Shown here in pieces: positions 8,002-15,808 of a stretch of 64,000 nt of DNA (positions within the stretch are counted from its first letter, which is position 1; the number at the start of each line of letters is the position of its first letter). The notes beneath the pieces were generated by a model, which was not told the DNA's origin, did not search any database, and was given only the letters and a program-made list of their open reading frames with translations. The position numbers were made by a program, and so were the translations under genes. The stretch is taken from assembly GCF_052055875.1 (NCBI RefSeq), contig NZ_CP170508.1, positions 248,001 to 312,000 on the forward strand. The letters run 5' to 3'. The DNA comes from Methanosphaerula subterraneus (GTDB taxonomy: Archaea > Halobacteriota > Methanomicrobia > Methanomicrobiales > Methanospirillaceae).

Positions 8002-9828
8002 TTACATTTCGATCCTGGTGACCACGCCATGGATCTTATCTGCAGGGAGCTTGTAGAACTGGACGAATGAAGGGGTCAGACGCTTGATGATCGCAAAGAT
8101 CTTCCAGACCAGATTGCTCGGGACGATATCTTCGATCCCATAGAATATCGTCTTCTCATTGATTCCTGCCTCATTGAAGAGTTTGACCACATCCACGACC
8201 TGAATATAGCCTATCCTGATTTCGTAGACCCGCAGTCCATCGGCCAGGTTCTTCTTGAACCCCCCTTCGATCCCGAACGGGTAGTCACCGGTCACGATTG
8301 AGATGATGATGTTATCCTGATAGATGATATTGTTCTTGAAGATCGTCAGCGCCATGTATGGCGGAATGTTGTGGAAGTCGCGGGCAAAGAAGAGGGCTGT
8401 CCCGCTGATCTTATTCATGGTGTGGTAGACTTCATTGTACTGACGCAGAAACACATGGAGTGGGATTGGTTTTAAGGCTCTGTACAGGTTCTTCTGCCCC
8501 TGCATATAGATCATGATGATCGCAAACGGGACCATCGCAATGATCAGAGACCAGTAGGCACCGCTTGGAATCTTGTGGATGTTCGCAACCAGAAAGGTAA
8601 AGTCGACCATGGTTATGAACAGGGCGAACATCGACTTCATGTACGATCCACGATGGAAGAAGATGCTCGTGATCAAGGACCCTGTGATCAACATAGTTCC
8701 ATTAACTGCCAGGCCGTAAGCCGCCGCTAAGTTTGAGGAGGCTCGGAAGCCGACTATCACAAACAGGATCGAGATCAACAGCGACCAGTTGATCACGTCG
8801 ATATAGATCCGTGATCGGAGCTCGCTTGAGGTGTAGTCGATCTTCATGATCGGAAGAATGTGGGTATTGATTCCCTGATAGACGATCGAGAAGATCCCGC
8901 TGATCATCGCCTGTGATGCGATCACGGTGGCTGCGATGCTGAGGATCAGGAATGGAATGTATAACAGGCCTGACTGTGAAAAGACCATGTCAAAGAGGAT
9001 ATTCTTTGATTCAGGATTTTGAATGATAAACGCTCCCTGTCCCAGATAACTGAGTACGAGGGGAAAGAAGATGACATACCATGCGTTTCTGATGGGATCC
9101 CTCCCCAGGTGTCCCATGTCGGCAAAGAGCGCTTCGCCTCCGGTAACACAGAGGATCACCGACGAGAGGATTAAGAATCCTGATATTCCATTTCCGGTCA
9201 GGAACTGCCAGCCCAGCATCGGGTTGATGGCAAATATGATGGATGGGACCTGAATGATGGAGGCGAGGCCGGTCAGGCCCAGAGCAGCAAACCAGACGAC
9301 CATGATCGGACCAAACGTCCAGGCCACCTGTTCGGTCCCGCGCCGCTGAAAGGAGAAGAGGAGAATGGCGATCACGGCTGCAATCAGGATCAGGATGTTC
9401 TGATCGATCGCTTCGAGCCCGGGGATCAGCACCAGCCCTTCAACAGCACTCAGGATACTGATCGCAGGAGTGATCACTCCGTCGCCGATGAAGAGTGAGA
9501 TCCCAACCACAGCCATTACGGTTACAACGGCGGCGGACCGCTTTTTCTTGAGCAGCGGGATCAACAGCTCGCGGAGCACGATCGTCCCACCCTCTCCCTT
9601 ACGCCCGAGGCTCATTGCAAGCCAGGCGTACTGGACGGTGATCAACAGGATCAGGGTCCAGATGATCAGTGAAACGATGCCCAGTACATTCTCAACTGTG
9701 GGCCTGGTCAGCAGGAAGATCACCGAGAGGGTATAGATCGGACTGGTACCGATATCCCCGAAGACGAGCCCCATCGCCTTGATGATCCCGCCGACACCCT
9801 TCTCACTATGGCCCTGTTCTTCAGACAT
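8002..9828 (-). CDS. kup: KUP/HAK-family potassium uptake protein, copy 2
   Basis: Second K+ uptake protein, 608 residues, same layout as copy 1: GDIGTSPIYTL, GGEALFADMGHLG, about 12 membrane helices and a C-terminal cytosolic domain. Differences from copy 1 concentrate in the membrane region; from the PSGAYWSLIIAMVPF segment (about residue 418) to the C-terminus only a handful of residues change. This pattern suggests either strong constraint or gene conversion of the 3' part. The promoter region above ATG 9828 is AT-rich and shares about 60 bp with the region before copy 1. Confidence 0.93.
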   Translation of the reverse strand: MSEEQGHSEKGVGGIIKAMGLVFGDIGTSPIYTLSVIFLLTRPTVENVLGIVSLIIWTLILLITVQYAWLAMSLGRKGEGGTIVLRELLIPLLKKKRSAAVVTVMAVVGISLFIGDGVITPAISILSAVEGLVLIPGLEAIDQNILILIAAVIAILLFSFQRRGTEQVAWTFGPIMVVWFAALGLTGLASIIQVPSIIFAINPMLGWQFLTGNGISGFLILSSVILCVTGGEALFADMGHLGRDPIRNAWYVIFFPLVLSYLGQGAFIIQNPESKNILFDMVFSQSGLLYIPFLILSIAATVIASQAMISGIFSIVYQGINTHILPIMKIDYTSSELRSRIYIDVINWSLLISILFVIVGFRASSNLAAAYGLAVNGTMLITGSLITSIFFHRGSYMKSMFALFITMVDFTFLVANIHKIPSGAYWSLIIAMVPFAIIMIYMQGQKNLYRALKPIPLHVFLRQYNEVYHTMNKISGTALFFARDFHNIPPYMALTIFKNNIIYQDNIIISIVTGDYPFGIEGGFKKNLADGLRVYEIRIGYIQVVDVVKLFNEAGINEKTIFYGIEDIVPSNLVWKIFAIIKRLTPSFVQFYKLPADKIHGVVTRIEM

Positions 9829-9948
9829 ATCGTGTTATCCTCTGTCGATCTCCACCTTTTTTGGTTTCGATCTCTTCGATAATTATTGGAAATGATGGTA
9901 TTAAAGTCCGTATGCGGGATCTTCAAAGAAGTAGGAGATCGAAATGCA

Positions 9949-9990
9949 TAAAAAAGTGCCATGACAGGTGATTATTTCGACCTGCCGGCA
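9949..9990 (-). terminator. Stem-loop plus T-run ending cooS
   Basis: Read on the - strand, TGCCGGCAGGT and ACCTGTCATGGCA form an imperfect stem around a 10-nt loop, directly followed by CTTTTTTATG. It sits 17 bp after the cooS stop, in the spacer before the kup copy 2 promoter, as expected for a transcription terminator. Confidence 0.55.
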
Positions 9991-10006
9991 TGGGGTTTGC
10001 GACCAT

Positions 10007-11908
10007 TCATATCCCGAGTTTCTTTCGTTTTCCCTCGATATGAGCAAGGATCCCCTCTGCTGCCTTTGCTGCATCTTTTTCGATGTGCATCACCCCGCCA
10101 GTTACGTCCGGGAGTTCCTCTGTGAGAAGTTTGACAAGTTTTGGACCGCCGGTAACGGTCGGTACCGGGTTCACATAGGTGTACAGCCCGAAGGCCAGCG
10201 CAAAGATCGCGTCGATCGTCGCCTTCTGCTCCATATACTCGGGCGCGGCTGCTGCCACCGGTAGATCGGTGACCGGTACACCTCCCAGTGCTTCCGAGAT
10301 CGCAGTCAGCAGGTCAGAGAGCCGGCCTGTATCGGTGCAGGTACCATAACTGAGAACTGGGGGGACACCGAGGGCAGTGCAGAGGCCGTTGAGTCCGGTA
10401 CCTGCATACTTCTTTGCTTCTGGTGAACAGAGGCCGGCGACCTGCATCGCTGCGTTTCCACACCCCATTGCGAGGACCAGGATATCGCGTGCGATCAGTT
10501 CCTTTGCGACCGCTACGCTGTGAACATCCTGTCCATGATCGCGGAGGGTCGTGCAGGAGACGAGTCCGACCACACCTCTGATCGTTCCATCCTTGATCGC
10601 GTTCAGCAGCGGATCGAGCGAACCGCCGAGAGCAGCAAGGATCGACTCGGTTGAGAACCCGACGATCGCCTCATGCATCGGGAGCCCGGTGATCGCTCTG
10701 ATCTTCCCATGCCTCTCCTTAAAGTTGGTGATCCCCATATCAAGGAGCATCGCGGCCTGTGCCTCAACCTTGGAGGGGATGTAGTTGATCCGGTCCGTCT
10801 CCCCTTCGAATGCGAGCACCTCGCTGACCGGGACAAACCTGAAGTGGTACTTCTCAGCATAGACCGGGTCGAGGGGAAGGGAGCAGTTCATATCTGCAAC
10901 AAAGACGTCCACCGCCCCGGTGGCAAGCACGGCCTCCTGTGAGATCCAGTTCCCGGTGAACCCATAGAAGACATCGTCCATCGGGAGGCGCTGGATCATC
11001 TCCTGCCCGGTCTCGATGTTCGCGATGATCCGGAGCCCTTTCGCCCCGGCCGCCTTTGCCTTCTGCTGCCACTCCGGGGTCGAAGCGAGTTTGGCCAGGG
11101 CAAACCCGACGAACGGTTCATGCCCGTTCGGGAGGACGTTCACATAGTCGGCGTCGAGGACGCCGAGGTCGACCCGCATCGGGTGCGGTTGTGGGATCCC
11201 GAACATCATATCCTGCATGTACTCGAGTACGATCTGACTCTGGTAGGCCATCGCTATTGAGATTCGCATCGCCTTTAATGCCAGGCTAACATAATACCCG
11301 TCCACATTGGTCAGGCATGACGCGGTCTCGAGGATCGTCTCACCATAAATCCCGCCCGGGAAGATCCCGAGTCTTCGCCAGACCGCTTTCCGCTCTTCCG
11401 GCGCAAGTTTCTCCACGATCTGACTCTCCTCCTCGTTGGAGCGCTGGAAGTCCTTCTCGACAAAGTCGCAGAGCCTGAGAGCGACCTCCTGATCTGTGCC
11501 TGACACGTCCAACCCGAGTCTCGCTGCAAAGGTGCGCAACTTCTCTGGTGATGTGATCGAATACGGGGTCTTCCCTTCTGCAGTCTCTCTGAGCGTCCTG
11601 ACCGTAGTATGGGCATGGTAATGGTAGTTGGTTGCGCCCATCAGGTTCCGGAGCAGCATCATCCGCATTGCCATTCCGTCCACATTGATCCCGCACACCC
11701 CACGTTTATCTGTTGATGCATCACCCCTGCATGGCCCGTTCGAGCAGAAGTCGCAGCGGGCGCCTTCAGTACAGAACTTACACCGGGTATCCGGGTTTCC
11801 GAGCCCCTGCGCTTCATAACGGTCCCAGACATTTGACATGCCCTCCTCTTTCAGCCGTTTGTAGACGGTCCTGACAGAGTCATGATAGGAGATTCTCTGC
11901 TCTTCCAT
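10007..11908 (-). CDS. cooS: CooS-type Ni,Fe carbon monoxide dehydrogenase-like protein with altered C-cluster site
   Basis: 633 residues of the CooS family, which normally interconverts CO and CO2. Cys43 and Cys46 (CxxC) can hold the D-cluster and Cys52, Cys55, Cys60, Cys72 the B-cluster. Of the C-cluster ligands, His263, Cys342, Cys452, Cys483, Cys524 and the acid-base Lys562 are present. The position of Cys295 of the Carboxydothermus enzyme reads NIETGQE, that is Glu299 (codon at 11012-11014). A carboxylate ligand recalls hybrid cluster protein, so CO activity is uncertain. No cooC, cooF, hydrogenase or CODH/ACS genes flank it; it stands alone between two terminators. Confidence 0.85.
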   Translation of the reverse strand: MEEQRISYHDSVRTVYKRLKEEGMSNVWDRYEAQGLGNPDTRCKFCTEGARCDFCSNGPCRGDASTDKRGVCGINVDGMAMRMMLLRNLMGATNYHYHAHTTVRTLRETAEGKTPYSITSPEKLRTFAARLGLDVSGTDQEVALRLCDFVEKDFQRSNEEESQIVEKLAPEERKAVWRRLGIFPGGIYGETILETASCLTNVDGYYVSLALKAMRISIAMAYQSQIVLEYMQDMMFGIPQPHPMRVDLGVLDADYVNVLPNGHEPFVGFALAKLASTPEWQQKAKAAGAKGLRIIANIETGQEMIQRLPMDDVFYGFTGNWISQEAVLATGAVDVFVADMNCSLPLDPVYAEKYHFRFVPVSEVLAFEGETDRINYIPSKVEAQAAMLLDMGITNFKERHGKIRAITGLPMHEAIVGFSTESILAALGGSLDPLLNAIKDGTIRGVVGLVSCTTLRDHGQDVHSVAVAKELIARDILVLAMGCGNAAMQVAGLCSPEAKKYAGTGLNGLCTALGVPPVLSYGTCTDTGRLSDLLTAISEALGGVPVTDLPVAAAAPEYMEQKATIDAIFALAFGLYTYVNPVPTVTGGPKLVKLLTEELPDVTGGVMHIEKDAAKAAEGILAHIEGKRKKLGI

Positions 11909-11939
11909 GATCGGTTCCTCTGAATCCCCAACAGGTTAT

Positions 11940-11960
11940 CCTATGGTAAATATCTTTGTC
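11940..11960 (-). promoter_or_regulatory. Putative cooS box A
   Basis: On the - strand the run AAAGATATTTACCATAG lies about 35-50 bp before ATG 11908. It is the only AT-rich TATA-like element in the spacer and is placed between the direct repeats at 11976-12006 and the gene. Confidence 0.35.
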
Positions 11961-11975
11961 CCAGGGGAATCCCTG

Positions 11976-12006
11976 TCGGGTCCCTATCGGGTCCCGGTCG
12001 GGTTCT
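11976..12006. repeat. Three 11-bp direct repeats upstream of cooS
   Basis: TCGGG occurs at 11976, 11987 and 11998, exactly 11 bp apart, in copies that read TCGGGTCCCTA, TCGGGTCCCGG and TCGGGTTC. One helical turn spacing upstream of the box A is the usual arrangement for cooperative regulator binding. It could also be chance low complexity. Confidence 0.5.
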
Positions 12007-12016
12007 GAAAGAAACG

Positions 12017-12024
12017 AAAAAAAA
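12017..12024 (-). terminator. T-run terminator after H+-pyrophosphatase
   Basis: Eight consecutive T residues on the - strand begin 12 bp after the pyrophosphatase stop at 12036. Oligo-T runs are the normal archaeal termination signal. Confidence 0.5.
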
Positions 12025-12035
12025 GAATTGTTGGT

Positions 12036-14087
12036 TTAGATGTAGAGTGCGGCAAAGACCAGGGTGATCGTCGCGAGCAGTTTTACCAGTACGTGGAGTG
12101 ATGGGCCTGCGGTGTCCTTGAATGGGTCACCGACGGTGTCACCGACAACTGCGGCCTTATGAGCCTCACTTCCTTTGCCACCATATTCACCGCTCTCGAT
12201 GAACTTCTTGACATTGTCCCATGCGCCACCACCGTTGTTGAGTACCAGTGCGAGGAGCAGCCCGACGATGGTTGAGACCATCAGGAAGGCGGCCATCGCT
12301 TCAAACTTGAGCAGGTATCCAACAATGATAGGGAAGAGAACCGCGAGTGCACCTGGCAGGACCATGTTTTTGAGGGCACCCTTGGTTGTGATGTCGACAC
12401 ACCGGGCGTAGTCTGGCTTGACGGTCCCTTTCAGGATCCCCGGGTTCTTGAACTGTTCTCGAACTTCAGTGATGATATACTGGGCTGTCTCTCCGACTGC
12501 CCGGATTGCGAGCGATGTGAAGAGGAAGACGAGCATTGCACCGAGCAGGGCACCGACGAAGACCGGGATCTGCGCAAGGTTGACGACCTCGAAAGCCTTT
12601 CCTGTCAGCTTTGAGACATCGGTCATATATGCATTGAAGAGCAGGAACGCAGAGAGAGCTGCACTGCCGACTGCATACCCCTTGGTCAGAGCCTTGGTGG
12701 TGTTTCCTGCCGAGTCGAGGATTGCGATCCGCCTGTTTGTCTCCTCGTCCTGGCCGCTCATCTCGACGATGCCACCGGCATTGTCGACGATTGGTCCGAA
12801 GGTGTCCATTGCGAGGATATATGCGCAGGGTGCGAGCATCCCCATCGTGGCCATTGCAGTGCCATACAGTCCGCCGTTTGTAACACCGCTCATCTCTCCT
12901 AGTTTGAAGGAGAGGAGCAGGGCGATGCTGATTGCAATTGCAGAGACCCCGGTGGTCTCAAATGCAACAGAGAGGCCGGTAATGATGTTAGTCGCTGCTC
13001 CGGTCACTGAAGCTTTTGCGATACTCTTGACTGGTCTGTATTTGGAGTCTGTGTAATACTGGGTGATATAGACGAAGACCAGCGAAAGTCCGACGCCGAC
13101 AAGACCAGCATAGAAGAACCAGATATTCCCAAGGAACCACATGACCGCCACATAGAAGAGGATCATGGAGATGAACGCAGTCACATAATACCCCTTGTTG
13201 AGTCCACGCATCGGATCTGGATTGTTGCCGTCCTTCTCCGTGACTGAGAGGATCCCGATGATCGTTGCCAGCAGCCCGAACGAGCCTGCGACCAGTGGGA
13301 AGAGGACGCCGTTCACCCCGAAGACCGGGAAGAGCGCGACACCGAGGATCATGGCCCCGATGTTCTCTGCGACGGTAGACTCGAACAGGTCTGCACCACG
13401 GCCGGCACAGTCCCCAACGTTATCCCCGACGAGATCTGCGATGACGGCCGGGTTGCGGGGGTCGTCTTCAGGGATACCTGCCTCTACCTTACCGACCAGG
13501 TCAGCGCCGACATCTGCTGCCTTGGTGTAGATCCCACCACCGAGCTGGGCGAAGAGCGCAATGAATGAGGCCCCGAACCCGAACCCGACGATGACGAAGG
13601 GGGTCTCCTGCGGGTTTGCTCCGAGCAGTGTGAAGATGATTGCGACACCGAGGAGTGAAAGCGATACGATCGTCAGACCTGAGACCGCTCCACCGCGGAG
13701 TGCTACCTTAACAGCCTTCCCAAGACTTGAACGTGCCGCAGCGGCAGAACGGAGGTTGGCATGGACTGATACCCACATGCCGATGATCCCTGCGAGACCA
13801 CTGCAGAATGCTCCGAACAGAAATGCAACAGCCGTGTGCCAGGCAAGAGCGGTATTTCCGGTGAAGGTGAAGACCGCAAAGATCAACGCTCCGACCAATA
13901 GGGCCAGTACTGCGATCGTCGAGTACTGCCTCTTGATGAAGGCGATCGCACCCTCTTTAATTGCCGCCGCCACGGACTGCATCCCTGCAGTTCCCGTATC
14001 GGCTTTCATCACCTCAAATGCGAATAATGCTGCGAAAGCCAGCGCAATCAGCCCGGCTGCAGCGGTAATAATCAACTGGATATACAT
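12036..14087 (-). CDS. hppA: K+-independent membrane H+-translocating pyrophosphatase
   Basis: Couples pyrophosphate hydrolysis to proton pumping across the cytoplasmic membrane. 683 residues, about 15-16 hydrophobic segments. The active-site loop DVGADLVGKVEAGIPEDDPRNPAVIADLVGDNVGD is split over residues around 190-230, and C-terminal KAAVVGDTVGDPFKDTAGPS supplies further Mg-PPi ligands. The loop GNTTKALTKGYA carries Lys where K+-dependent enzymes have Ala, which marks the K+-independent class. No partner genes adjacent. A TATA-like CTATTTTTATT on the - strand near 14190 may be its promoter, leaving a leader of about 80 nt. Confidence 0.95.
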   Translation of the reverse strand: MYIQLIITAAAGLIALAFAALFAFEVMKADTGTAGMQSVAAAIKEGAIAFIKRQYSTIAVLALLVGALIFAVFTFTGNTALAWHTAVAFLFGAFCSGLAGIIGMWVSVHANLRSAAAARSSLGKAVKVALRGGAVSGLTIVSLSLLGVAIIFTLLGANPQETPFVIVGFGFGASFIALFAQLGGGIYTKAADVGADLVGKVEAGIPEDDPRNPAVIADLVGDNVGDCAGRGADLFESTVAENIGAMILGVALFPVFGVNGVLFPLVAGSFGLLATIIGILSVTEKDGNNPDPMRGLNKGYYVTAFISMILFYVAVMWFLGNIWFFYAGLVGVGLSLVFVYITQYYTDSKYRPVKSIAKASVTGAATNIITGLSVAFETTGVSAIAISIALLLSFKLGEMSGVTNGGLYGTAMATMGMLAPCAYILAMDTFGPIVDNAGGIVEMSGQDEETNRRIAILDSAGNTTKALTKGYAVGSAALSAFLLFNAYMTDVSKLTGKAFEVVNLAQIPVFVGALLGAMLVFLFTSLAIRAVGETAQYIITEVREQFKNPGILKGTVKPDYARCVDITTKGALKNMVLPGALAVLFPIIVGYLLKFEAMAAFLMVSTIVGLLLALVLNNGGGAWDNVKKFIESGEYGGKGSEAHKAAVVGDTVGDPFKDTAGPSLHVLVKLLATITLVFAALYI

Positions 14088-14234
14088 AGTAACCTCTCGA
14101 TTAAATTCCCACTCCTTTTCTTTGGATAGGGCATCTGCTACAAATCATGTAACGATACTCTGTGAGACAACAGATATTGGTTGCGGAATAAAAATAGATA
14201 GCGCTTTATGGTGAGTCCAAAGACGCAGTTGGAA

Positions 14235-15293
14235 CTATTTGGCCTGTTCCTCGAGGGGTGTTCTGTCTTTACGCGATTCGGTCCTCTTCATCTCACGCCG
14301 AACAATGATCAGACTGGCTCCCAGCCCGACGACGATGTTGAAATAGAAGAGCAGAGCCCTCCAGAGCAGCACGAAGACACCGACAATCGACGACGGTATG
14401 ATCAGCACATACAGGGATGTCGCCGAGAGTTCAGCAATTCCGGATGACCCCGGGGTCAGCGGGACCATCATCACGACGGCGATGATCAACTGAAACAGAA
14501 ACGACTCGGCGATGAACGGGGGTTGCCCGAGCGCGACCAGCAGCAGTGATGCGACAAAGAACTCCGATGCCCAGAAGAGGGTGGTGAAGACGGTTCCATA
14601 GAAGAGTCCGCGCCGGCCCCTGCTGGTGAAGTAGTTGAGTGCGGTAAAGAAGTTGTCGATCTCCTGGTTGGCAAATGCAATCGACCTCTTCAGCCGTTCT
14701 CCCGAAGATTTGCGCTGTGCCCACGATAGCACTCTCAGTATCAGTCCCTTCGCCCGTTCAGGCTTTCGAGCAGCGAAGATCAGCAGGATCACCAACCCGA
14801 TCATGAAAGTCCAGGCGACCATCATCGCGACGATCACCTCGATCGAGAGGGACTGCCAGATCCCACCGAGCGTCAGCATAGCGAGGATCCCCATCAGGGT
14901 CAGCACGACACCATCGAGCACCCGCTCCATGATCACAATTGCAGTGGCGTCGCCAACTTTCACGTCAGCCCGGTAGAGTTCGTGGACCCTGACCGGTTCT
15001 CCGCCGGCCTGCCCGGGTGTGATCGCACCAGCGAGCAGGTTGGCCATCACCAGGTTGAACGAGTAGAGAAATGGAATCTTATAGCCGAGCGACTCTGCCA
15101 TCTTCTGAATTCGTAAGGCCCAGAATACCAGCGAACCGGTCCGGAGGGCGATCGCGAGTAACAGATAGTATGGATTGAAGTGAAGCAGGTAGTCGAGGGT
15201 ATTCTTATCGTAGGTGGTGATCAGAACCCCGACCAGCACCAGTAAACTGAATGCGATTGAGATCCAGATCCATTTTACCTGCGATCGTTCCAT
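14235..15293 (-). CDS. Flippase-like integral membrane protein (LPG synthase TM region / UPF0104 family)
   Basis: 352 residues with about eight hydrophobic helices and the family pattern: N-terminal LLHFNPYYLLLAIALRTGSLVFWALR, ANLLAGAITPGQAGGEPVRVHELYR near residues 90-115, and a C-terminal LTPGSSGIAELSATSLY block near residue 290. Members are known as the membrane domain of lysylphosphatidylglycerol synthases, but stand-alone archaeal versions have no assigned substrate. No catalytic transferase domain is attached. An 8+8 bp inverted repeat surrounding a TATA sequence lies at 15350-15381, about 60 bp upstream. Confidence 0.8.
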   Translation of the reverse strand: MERSQVKWIWISIAFSLLVLVGVLITTYDKNTLDYLLHFNPYYLLLAIALRTGSLVFWALRIQKMAESLGYKIPFLYSFNLVMANLLAGAITPGQAGGEPVRVHELYRADVKVGDATAIVIMERVLDGVVLTLMGILAMLTLGGIWQSLSIEVIVAMMVAWTFMIGLVILLIFAARKPERAKGLILRVLSWAQRKSSGERLKRSIAFANQEIDNFFTALNYFTSRGRRGLFYGTVFTTLFWASEFFVASLLLVALGQPPFIAESFLFQLIIAVVMMVPLTPGSSGIAELSATSLYVLIIPSSIVGVFVLLWRALLFYFNIVVGLGASLIIVRREMKRTESRKDRTPLEEQAK

Positions 15294-15349
15294 GTCTGCT
15301 CCTTATCTCCGCAGTTCCCGTCTTATGAAACCGTATCTTAGATCTTGAC

Positions 15350-15381
15350 GGAGACAGGTTTATAGTACTGGTTCTGTCTCC
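15350..15381 (-). promoter_or_regulatory. Inverted repeat enclosing a TATA box
   Basis: GGAGACAG (15350-15357) and CTGTCTCC (15374-15381) are perfect inverted 8-mers separated by 16 bp that contain TTTATAGTAC. On the - strand the inside reads GTACTATAAAC, a box A about 65-75 bp before ATG 15293. The geometry suggests a repressor operator overlapping the promoter. Confidence 0.45.
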
Positions 15382-15550
15382 AACTCATTCCTGACATTTC
15401 AGGTATCTCGGTCAAGGGCTGTGTTCTCCTGTCTTGACCGGGTTTTTCTCAATCGATGAACAATATTTGATGTGTCGAATTGTAGAAAAATGATCGGGAG
15501 AACTCTTAATCTTTTTCGGCCACACCTCAAACAGGTGAATCAGAAACCTC

Positions 15551-15808
15551 TCACTTGTTGGATTGTTGATGATTACAGTGGTTTTCCATGATGTAATTGA
15601 TCAGATCCTTGAGTTCATTTGAGATTGACCTGATTCTCTCCTGGTACCTGCTTCTGAGATCCGCTCCAGGGGCTCCTTCGATGAGCAGTCTGGTGTAGCA
15701 GTTCTGGGTGGTGATCTGATCGAAGAGGGATTGATGAATGACTTTTGAGAACTGTTCCTCATCAAAACCTATTATCGCCGGCGTAGGCTTTTTCAAAAAG
15801 AACTCCAA
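15551..15808 (-). CDS. Small unknown protein overlapping the receiver-GAF-PAS gene
   Basis: 85-residue frame whose first 15 codons overlap the 3' end of the preceding gene (15762-17600) in another frame. I do not recognise it. The protein is soluble-looking, mostly helical, with an acidic-basic C-terminal half (RSRYQERIRSISNELKDLINYIMEN). Position as the last gene of the MCP-cheW-receiver operon suggests a small accessory component. No internal ATG just after the overlap offers a clear alternative start. It could be a chance frame; the 257-bp non-coding stretch after it argues weakly for a gene. Confidence 0.45.
   Translation of the reverse strand: MEFFLKKPTPAIIGFDEEQFSKVIHQSLFDQITTQNCYTRLLIEGAPGADLRSRYQERIRSISNELKDLINYIMENHCNHQQSNK

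Noticed and set aside
10603..10860. Small frame inside cooS
   Set aside because: Same-strand shadow of cooS in another frame with low-complexity Ser/Arg composition.
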